A stretch of 13,149 bases of DNA. Source: PALSA-1355 sp031400775. Its GTDB lineage: Bacteria > Planctomycetota > Planctomycetia > Pirellulales > PALSA-1355. Positions 8,137 through 13,149 of the stretch are shown here, one piece after another (the first letter of the stretch is position 1; every line of letters begins with the position of its first letter). The notes beneath the pieces were generated by a model that was not told the origin of the DNA, made no database searches, and saw nothing but the letters and a program-made list of their open reading frames with translations. Location of the stretch: the NCBI GenBank assembly GCA_031400775.1, contig JANNQN010000412.1, positions 1-13,149 on the forward strand, read 5' to 3'. Made by a program: the position numbers and the translations under genes.

Positions 8137-8376
8137 ATGACGCGGCAAATACGAGAGCGAAGACATTCCTGGCGGCGGACGGTTTGCAGCCTGGGTATCT
8201 GCACGGCGATCGGCGTGACCGGTTGCCAGGTGGACATCGGCGGCCAGACCCTGCCCAGTCCGCACTACCAGCAGGATGACATTCAATATTTCCCGCCGGG
8301 CCCTGAGTTCAAATTGTCTCGCGAGGCCGCCGCTCAGAAGGCCTTCACCGAGAGCCGGGCGGAGGAAGAGCGTTAG
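8137..8376 (+). CDS. Small predicted lipoprotein, 79 residues
   Basis: A basic N-terminus (MTRQIRERRHSWRR), a short hydrophobic stretch (CSLGICTAIGV) and the lipobox VTGC give a type II signal peptide, with lipidation expected at Cys30. Gln follows the Cys rather than Asp, so retention in the inner membrane is not indicated. The mature part is about 50 residues. It contains GQTLPSPHYQQDDIQYFPPG, a Tyr/Pro-rich segment, and a helical charged tail (SREAAAQKAF...EEER). I recall similar short lipoproteins from planctomycete genomes but know no function. GGAGA 6 bases upstream supports this start. It is followed after 266 bases by the GlsB-family gene; that gap has no recognised gene and is too long to assume an operon. 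Confidence 0.8.
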   Translation: MTRQIRERRHSWRRTVCSLGICTAIGVTGCQVDIGGQTLPSPHYQQDDIQYFPPGPEFKLSREAAAQKAFTESRAEEER

Positions 8377-8642
8377 CGGTCACTGAAAAATACAAGCAGG
8401 CGACGGCCGACGATTGTCTCCGGCCGTTGCAAGACAAGTTTCGTCGAACGCCCCCGTGGGTGCGGTCGCGGCGCCGAACGGCCAATTGGCCCCCGGTTGT
8501 CACGATGGTCTCTCTCGAGGGTGTTTTGGGGGGACGACGCCCCCGGCGGCTGATGTCGAAGACGAGTTGGCGCTTGCAAGGGCGCGCCTTGGACATCAGC
8601 GGCTGGGGGAATTTTACTTCAGGGCATGAGGAAGAGCCAACG

Positions 8643-9023
8643 ATGGACATACAGCTACCAGCCGCGGCCCAGCAGTGGGCCAATGATATCCTGGTGTGGG
8701 TCGGCTTCGGCACGTTGGTGGGCTTGATGGCCAAGGCCGTGATGCCCGGCCGCGACCCTGGCGGCGCCGTGGCCACCTTGCTGATGGGCATCGGCGGCAC
8801 GATCATCGGCTGCAGCGTGACGACGTACATCGCCAACGGCGAGCGGGTGACCCCCATCAGCCCGTTGGGGTTTGTGGTGGCCACGCTGGGCGCGTTCGTG
8901 CTGCTGTTTTTCTACCGGCTGTTGGGCGGCCGCTTCTTTTACGAAGGCGATCGCGGCACGCAAATCCGCATGCCCAATTTCGCCCGCCGCCGGCGTTATA
9001 GCGCGACGCGCATCGACGAGTAG
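8643..9023 (+). CDS. GlsB/YeaQ/YmgE-family stress-associated membrane protein
   Basis: This 126-residue protein has three predicted membrane helices at about 14-33, 41-63 and 73-93. Family features are the Gly-rich first helix (GFGTLVGLMAKAVMPGRDPG) and GG-x2-AT-LLMGIGGTIIG in the second. It sits in the cytoplasmic membrane; family members are stress-induced but their biochemical role is unresolved. The usual family length is about 80-90 residues. Here the third helix is followed by a short basic tail (FARRRRYSATR) that is probably cytoplasmic. The frame is open for 72 codons further upstream, but GAGGAAG at 8628-8634, 8 bases before the ATG at 8643, and the start of family similarity both support 8643. 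Confidence 0.88.
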   Translation: MDIQLPAAAQQWANDILVWVGFGTLVGLMAKAVMPGRDPGGAVATLLMGIGGTIIGCSVTTYIANGERVTPISPLGFVVATLGAFVLLFFYRLLGGRFFYEGDRGTQIRMPNFARRRRYSATRIDE

Positions 9024-9050
9024 TCGACAGAATAGTTGACGAGTAGTCGA
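9015..9050 (+). repeat. 13-bp direct repeat spanning the stop codon of the GlsB-family gene
   Basis: GACGAGTAGTCGA occurs at 9015-9027 and again at 9038-9050, 23 bases apart. The first copy includes the TAG stop of the upstream gene. The first copy with its flanking bases (TCGAC-GAGTA-GTCGA) can also form a short hairpin. The origin may be a small local duplication. Confidence 0.6.
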
Positions 9051-9478
9051 TTGGAAATCGCGTCGGTTGTGGCGCCCGGATGGCGCTTCAGGCCTTGCCG
9101 GCCGGCGATTCTCCCCAACGCAATAGCCGTTCCACGCTCCGCTTGGCACGCACCAATTGCGCCGCGGTATGCCGTCGCCGGCGGGCGATTCGACCCCCGG
9201 GCATTTCCGCGCCCTAACTCCCGGCCGGGTCGAGATTTCGTCTTCGAGCACGCGAATCGGCGCCGGCGGCCGTGTTGACAAGTGCAACCCCTCCGGGCGG
9301 GCGAGCGTGGTAGAATTTCAACTGTCTCGTTTCTGACCGGTGGCGCGAGAGAATTCCAGAAAAGTCGCATTTCGGAACCAATTCGCAGCTGCCGGTGTTC
9401 AATCTCCAGGCGCTACCACCGGTGTGGCAAAATGCCGCCGGGCAGGCCGAAAATCGATAAGTAGGGAGCGAGGTCTCG
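9024..9478 (+). other. 455-base leader region before the DUF1549/DUF1553-DUF1501 operon
   Basis: This gap holds the second copy of the 13-bp repeat, a perfect TTGACA at 9275-9280, a TG-G-TAGAAT extended -10 at 9308-9316, and a purine-rich ribosome binding region (GGGAGCGAGG, 9464-9473) before the ATG at 9479. The TTGACA lies 30 bases from TAGAAT, which is too far for a standard sigma-70 pair. If the -10 is used, the 5' leader is about 155-160 bases. CCAC-CGGT-GTGG (9416-9427) is a small hairpin within it. I see no supported gene. Confidence 0.5.
9308..9316 (+). promoter_or_regulatory. Candidate extended -10 promoter element
   Basis: TG-G-TAGAAT matches the extended -10 pattern TGnTANAAT with one change from TATAAT. 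It lies in the only AT-rich patch of the leader. An extended -10 can work without a good -35, which would fit the lack of a correctly spaced -35 hexamer. Confidence 0.4.
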
Positions 9479-11134
9479 ATGCGTTTGCACAGTACCTTCC
9501 AGGCGATGGGTCTTTTCCTGGCGATGGGTCTGGCCGCCTTGCTCGTCGCACAATCCGCCGGGGCTGCGGGTCTCGATCCGCGGGCGACCGCCAAGCGCAC
9601 CGACGAGTTGCTGGCCAAGGAAATGTTCGGCGGACCCCAGGGCTCGACGCACGAGCCGGCGGCCCGCGCCGACGACCAGACGTTCCTTCGCCGCGTGTCG
9701 TTGGACCTGGTGGGCCATCCTCCCACGCCGGAGGAGATCACCGCGTTTTCGCTGGATGCCTCGGCCGACAAACGCGCGGCGGCCGTCGAGCGGTTGTTGG
9801 CCAAGAAAGAGTTCGGCGAGAACTGGGCCCGCTATTGGCGCGACGTGATCCTGTATCGCCGCAGCGAGGACAGGGCCCTGTTGGTCACTTCGGCGCTCGT
9901 GCAATTCCTGACCGATGCCTTCAACAACGATCCGCATTGGGACGTGATCGCGCGGCGCTTCGTGACCGCCACGGGCGACGTGCGCGAGGAGGGGGCCACG
10001 GCCATCATCATGGCGCAGATGGGAGTCGCCGAGGACACTACGGCGGAAATCTCGCGGATCTTCATGGGCATCCAGATTCAGTGCGCCCAATGCCACAACC
10101 ACCCGACGGATCGCTGGAAGCGCGAGCAGTTTCACGAGCTGGCTGCCTTCTTCCCGCGCATCGCGGTGCGTCCAGTGAAGGACGGCGAGCAGCGATCGTT
10201 CGCCGTGATCTCGGTGGATCGGCTGCGCGAGAACAGGCCCGACAAGCCTGACAAGCCGAAGCGTGGCTCGTTGGAACACCACATGCCCGACTTGAACCAT
10301 CCGGACGAGGAAGGCAAGTTGATGAAGCCGGTCTTCTTTGTCACCGGCCAGCGGCTCGAGACGGGGCTGAAAGACCAGGAGCGGCGCGGCAAGTTCGCCG
10401 ACTGGATGACCAGCCGCACGAATCGCTGGTTTGCCAAGGCGTTTGTCAATCGGCTGTGGTCCGAGCTCGTGGGTCACGGCTTTTACGAACCGGTCGACGA
10501 CTTGGGTCCCGATCGCGCGTGCGCCGCGCCTCACACGCTCGACTACCTGACCGAACATTTCGTCGGCAGCCGCTACGACGTGAAGTGGCTGTTGCGCGTG
10601 ATCACGGCGACCGAGGCCTATCAGCGGCAGAGCCGTTCGCGGGGTAGCTCCGAAGACGCGCCGTTCGTGGCCAGTTGCACGCAACGGTTGCGCGGCGATC
10701 AGCTTTACAATTCGCTGATGGAAGTGTTGGGCGTCGACGAAGGCCCGCCGGCGAAAGTTCCCCGCAATTACAAAAAGGTGCTGGCCGGCCCGCGCGGCAA
10801 GGTGAACGTGGCTTTCGGCTACGATCCGAGTGAGCGCCGCGACGAGATCGCCGGATCCATTCCGCAAGCCCTGTTGCTGATGAACGCCCCGGAGATCAAC
10901 GGCGCCATTAGTGCCAAGCGGCCCGGCACGTCGCTGAGCAAGCTACTGGCCGAAGTGCCCGAGGACCAGGCCCTGGTCGAGGAACTCTACTTGCGCTGCC
11001 TGGCTCGCGAGCCCAAGCAAACCGAATTACAAACGTGCCTGGACCACGTTCGGGTCGCGGGCCCGCGCGGCGACGCATTCGAAGACATCCTGTGGTCGCT
11101 GGTCAACTCGACCGAGTTTCTGAATCGTAAATAG
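9479..11134 (+). CDS. Secreted DUF1549/DUF1553 protein with c-type haem motif
   Basis: This 551-residue protein starts with a Sec signal peptide (residues 1-30, ending QSAGAA). DUF1549 covers about 35-235: FLRRVSLDLVGHPPTPEEI, then CAQCHNHP at 202-209, a CxxCH motif capable of covalent haem attachment. DUF1553 covers about 300-551: WFAKAFVNRLWSELVGHGF, DYLTEHFVGSRYDVKWLLRV, then LYNSLMEVLG and the closing LVNSTEFLNRK. This domain pair is a planctomycete hallmark, often far larger and with an N-terminal cytochrome domain. This is a compact form without that extra cytochrome domain. The biochemical role is unresolved; the haem motif suggests redox chemistry outside the cytoplasm. It is followed after 64 bases by its usual DUF1501 partner, so the two probably share a transcript. 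GAGG 5 bases upstream of the ATG supports the start. Confidence 0.93.
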   Translation: MRLHSTFQAMGLFLAMGLAALLVAQSAGAAGLDPRATAKRTDELLAKEMFGGPQGSTHEPAARADDQTFLRRVSLDLVGHPPTPEEITAFSLDASADKRAAAVERLLAKKEFGENWARYWRDVILYRRSEDRALLVTSALVQFLTDAFNNDPHWDVIARRFVTATGDVREEGATAIIMAQMGVAEDTTAEISRIFMGIQIQCAQCHNHPTDRWKREQFHELAAFFPRIAVRPVKDGEQRSFAVISVDRLRENRPDKPDKPKRGSLEHHMPDLNHPDEEGKLMKPVFFVTGQRLETGLKDQERRGKFADWMTSRTNRWFAKAFVNRLWSELVGHGFYEPVDDLGPDRACAAPHTLDYLTEHFVGSRYDVKWLLRVITATEAYQRQSRSRGSSEDAPFVASCTQRLRGDQLYNSLMEVLGVDEGPPAKVPRNYKKVLAGPRGKVNVAFGYDPSERRDEIAGSIPQALLLMNAPEINGAISAKRPGTSLSKLLAEVPEDQALVEELYLRCLAREPKQTELQTCLDHVRVAGPRGDAFEDILWSLVNSTEFLNRK

Positions 11135-11150
11135 GCCCGCTGGTCGGGCC
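11134..11150 (+). other. Perfect intercistronic hairpin between DUF1549/DUF1553 and DUF1501 genes
   Basis: GGCCCG-CTGGT-CGGGCC is a perfect 6-bp GC stem with a 5-base loop, starting at the last base of the upstream TAG stop. There is no T-run after it, so it is not a classical intrinsic terminator. It may protect the upstream message or adjust the ratio of the two products. Confidence 0.55.
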
Positions 11151-11198
11151 GCGCGGTACCTTTCCCGACGAACACTATTTGCAGGAAATAGAACGGTC

Positions 11199-12497
11199 AT
11201 GATGCATTTAAGTCGTCAAGTGAACGTGTCGGTCAGCCGTCATGGCGCAATTCGCCGCCGCGATTTTCTGCGCGGCATCACGGCGGCCAGCATCGCCGCC
11301 GGTACGCTGAGCTGGCGCGACCTGGTGGCTCTGGAAGCCGGCGCGCTGCAAAAGCGCAACAAGGCGTGCATTCTGCTGTGGATGCAGGGCGGGCCCAGCC
11401 ACTTCGAAACCTTCAGCCCCAAGCCTGGCCACGAGAACGGCGGCGAGACCAAGGCCATCAGCACGTCGGTTTCCGGCGTCGAAGTGAGCGAAAACTTTCC
11501 GCACGTGGCCAAGGTCATGCACGAGGCGGCCATCATCCGCTCGATGACCAGCAAGGAGGGCAGCCATCCGCGGGCCACGTTCCTGATGCACACCGGCTAT
11601 CTGCCGACGGCCAGCGTCAAATATCCCTCGTTCGGATCGATCGTGGCCCAGCAGACCGCGCATCCCGAGTTGGAGCTGCCGGCCTTTGTGCGCATCGGCG
11701 CGGGGACTCGCGACGGCGCGGGCGGCGGAATCCTGGGAATCGAGCACGATCCGTTTCTGATGCCCACGGCCGGCAAGCTGCCTACCAACACGGTCCTCGC
11801 CACGGGTGTTCCACGATTCGCCCGCCGGCTCGATCTGCTCGGCCGGCTGGAAGCCGATTACGCCACGACCGCCGCCAGGCAGGAAGTCGACGAGCACCAG
11901 AAGCTGTATCAGAAAGCGTCGCGCATGATCCTCAGCTCGCAGATGCAGGCGTTCGATCTCGATCAAGAGCCGGCCGCCATGCGCGACGGTTATGGATCGT
12001 CGCAGTTCGGCATGGGTTGCCTGCTCGCGCGACGTCTCGTGGAGACGGGCGTGCCGTGCATCGAGGTGGTGCTCAACGGCTGGGATACGCACTTCGATAA
12101 TTTTCCCCGCGTCAAGGAAATGGCCGGCCAGGTCGATCAGCCGCTGGCCTTCCTGCTCACCGACCTGAAGCAGCGTGGCATGCTCGACTCGACTTTGGTC
12201 GTGTGGATGGGCGAGTTCGGCCGTACGCCGAAGATCAATCCCCGCGCGGGCCGCGACCACTATCCGCGGGCCTTCAATGCCGTGCTGGCCGGCGGTGGAG
12301 TTCGCGGCGGCCAGGTGATCGGCAAGACCGACGCCGCCGGCGGGACCGTCGAAGATCGTCCGGTACACGTGGCCGATCTGTTCCAGACGTTCTGCAAGAG
12401 CCTTGAGATCAATCCCGCGGGCGAGAACATCGCTCCCAACGGCCGCCCAATCAAGATCGTCGACGGCGGCCAGCCGGTGTCGGAGCTGTTCGCGTAG
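11199..12497 (+). CDS. Tat-exported DUF1501 family protein
   Basis: This 432-residue protein has a twin-arginine signal at 19-26 (RRRDFLRG) followed by a hydrophobic Ala-rich segment, so it should be exported folded. DUF1501 features follow in order: LLWMQGGPSHFETFSPKPG (about 59-77), SHPRATFLMHTGYLP (about 122-136), GWDTH at 294-298, GEFGRTP at 338-344 and GRDHYP at 351-356. DUF1501 belongs to the alkaline phosphatase/sulfatase-like fold. The conserved Asp/His residues in GWDTH and GRDHY are probable metal or active-site positions by family pattern, but the substrate is unknown. The gene lies 64 bases after the DUF1549/DUF1553 gene on the same strand, the standard planctomycete pairing. Two adjacent ATGs (11199 and 11202) are possible starts; AGGAA at 11183-11187 serves both. 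Confidence 0.93.
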   Translation: MMHLSRQVNVSVSRHGAIRRRDFLRGITAASIAAGTLSWRDLVALEAGALQKRNKACILLWMQGGPSHFETFSPKPGHENGGETKAISTSVSGVEVSENFPHVAKVMHEAAIIRSMTSKEGSHPRATFLMHTGYLPTASVKYPSFGSIVAQQTAHPELELPAFVRIGAGTRDGAGGGILGIEHDPFLMPTAGKLPTNTVLATGVPRFARRLDLLGRLEADYATTAARQEVDEHQKLYQKASRMILSSQMQAFDLDQEPAAMRDGYGSSQFGMGCLLARRLVETGVPCIEVVLNGWDTHFDNFPRVKEMAGQVDQPLAFLLTDLKQRGMLDSTLVVWMGEFGRTPKINPRAGRDHYPRAFNAVLAGGGVRGGQVIGKTDAAGGTVEDRPVHVADLFQTFCKSLEINPAGENIAPNGRPIKIVDGGQPVSELFA

Positions 12498-12554
12498 AAC
12501 CTTTCGGCGGAATCGGCGGGACGGGCTCGCGGCGATCCCCTCTCGATGAATGGT

Positions 12555-12613
12555 AATTCGGCGAATTCTCGTCACGGGCCGGTTGCTTTGGACAACCTAT
12601 TGCCCTTCAGGTT
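12555..12613 (+). promoter_or_regulatory. Two small inverted repeats upstream of the MarR-family gene, possible operators
   Basis: AATTC-GGC-GAATT (12555-12567) is a perfect 5-bp inverted repeat, and AACCT-N10-AGGTT (12594-12613) ends three bases before the ATG at 12617. MarR-family proteins usually bind palindromes near their own promoters and often repress themselves, so these are candidate sites. Five-base arms are short and could arise by chance. Confidence 0.25.
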
Positions 12614-12616
12614 AGC

Positions 12617-13126
12617 ATGGCAGGCATGAATATGCCCGCCGAACAACCCGCCAGTAGTCCGCGCCGCTTCGATTCGCTTGAGCAGGAAGCCTTTCTCAAT
12701 TTGTGGCGAACCTACGATCGCCTGCATTTGATCGAGGAGGAGCTGTTCGAGCGCTTCGACCTCACGCCGCAGCAGTACAACGCGCTAAGGCTGTTGCGCG
12801 GCGAAGGGGGTCGCAAGTTGGCCACCTTGGCGTTGGCCGCGCGATTGGTATCCCGCGCGCCCGACATCACCCGCTTGCTCGATAAATTGGAGGAACGCGG
12901 CCTGATCGAGCGCGAGCGCCCGGCCGACAACCGCCGCATGGTCTTGATCGGGCTGACCCCGGCTGGCCGGACCATGCTCGGCGAGCTCGACGGCCGCGTG
13001 CGGGATTGCCATGCCCACCAGATCGGGCATTTGTCGCAGACGCAGTTGCGCGAGCTGGTGGCGCTGTTGCAAGAGGCCCGCGCGCCGCACGAGGATCCCG
13101 CCGGTCCCTGGCTGCCGCCCGCTTGA
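12617..13126 (+). CDS. MarR-family transcriptional regulator
   Basis: This 169-residue protein has a winged helix-turn-helix at about 47-118. LTPQQYNALRLLRGEGGRK begins the DNA-binding region, LATLALAARLVSRAPDITRLLDKLEERGLIERE contains the recognition helix, and RPADNRRMVLIGLTPAGR forms the wing with the typical Asp-x-Arg-Arg pattern. Helices at each end (about 20-46 and 120-155) form the usual dimer interface. MarR proteins normally repress genes until a small-molecule ligand or oxidant releases them; there is one Cys (about 131) and no ligand can be predicted. Met4 and Met6 are alternative starts, and no strong ribosome binding site distinguishes them. Its target may lie beyond the window's 3' edge. 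It ends TGATAA, a tandem stop. Confidence 0.92.
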   Translation: MAGMNMPAEQPASSPRRFDSLEQEAFLNLWRTYDRLHLIEEELFERFDLTPQQYNALRLLRGEGGRKLATLALAARLVSRAPDITRLLDKLEERGLIERERPADNRRMVLIGLTPAGRTMLGELDGRVRDCHAHQIGHLSQTQLRELVALLQEARAPHEDPAGPWLPPA

Positions 13127-13149
13127 TAAGCCTTGAATGAGATCGTCGT

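Noticed and set aside
8528..8544. G-run/C-run hairpin between the lipoprotein and GlsB-family genes
   Set aside because: Stem of only G-C pairs with no following T-run in the direction of transcription, so not supported as a terminator.
8427..8642. A 72-codon N-terminal extension of the GlsB-family protein
   Set aside because: The extension is Arg/Pro-rich and unlike the family. A good ribosome binding site sits just before the ATG at 8643.
9413..10867. A 484-codon minus-strand open frame opposite the DUF1549/DUF1553 gene
   Set aside because: The plus strand encodes well-conserved DUF1549 and DUF1553 motifs; the antisense product has no domain signal.
11208..12575. A 455-codon minus-strand open frame opposite the DUF1501 gene
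   Set aside because: The plus strand carries the Tat signal and DUF1501 motifs; the antisense product is His/Arg/Ala-rich noise.

Overview
The window looks like part of a planctomycete chromosome, most likely a Pirellulales-type lineage. The strongest sign is the pair at 9479-12497: a secreted DUF1549/DUF1553 protein with a c-type haem motif, followed by a Tat-exported DUF1501 protein. This pair is heavily expanded in Planctomycetes and rare elsewhere. The transmembrane Ser/Thr kinase with C-terminal TPR-like repeats and the very large secreted TPR-CHAT protein fit the same group. The conserved genes are GC-rich (one sampled line of the DUF1549 gene is about 68% GC). The stretch 2447-4500 is visibly less so, with sampled lines from about 48 to 53%.

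Layout. (1) 2-2446 (+) is the 3' part of a PknB-type kinase: kinase C-lobe, one membrane helix, coiled coil, then seven TPR-like units, six of exactly 48 residues. (2) 2447-4500 is the accessory-looking part: a candidate terminator, then one unrecognised 398-residue protein (2834-4030) with a very good ribosome binding site, then a gene-poor stretch with a possible decayed transposase tail on the minus strand. (3) 4501-7773 (-) is a secreted TPR-CHAT protein that appears to lack both catalytic residues of the CHAT protease fold and ends in a Pro/Lys-rich tail. (4) 8137-9023 (+) holds two small envelope genes: a 79-residue lipoprotein and a GlsB/YeaQ/YmgE-family membrane protein. (5) 9479-12497 (+) is a probable two-gene DUF1549/DUF1553-DUF1501 operon with a candidate extended -10 promoter and a perfect intercistronic hairpin. 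(6) 12617-13126 (+) is a MarR-family regulator with two small palindromic sequences upstream.

How the genes may work together. Only the DUF1549/DUF1553-DUF1501 pair can be tied together with confidence: same strand, 64-base gap, and family co-occurrence. The kinase-TPR, the unknown protein and the CHAT-TPR protein all read as signalling or protein-interaction modules. Their proximity suggests a possible functional module, but strand and spacing (the CHAT gene is convergent, with a 470-base gap) do not prove it. No RNA genes, CRISPR arrays, complete insertion sequences or origins were recognised.
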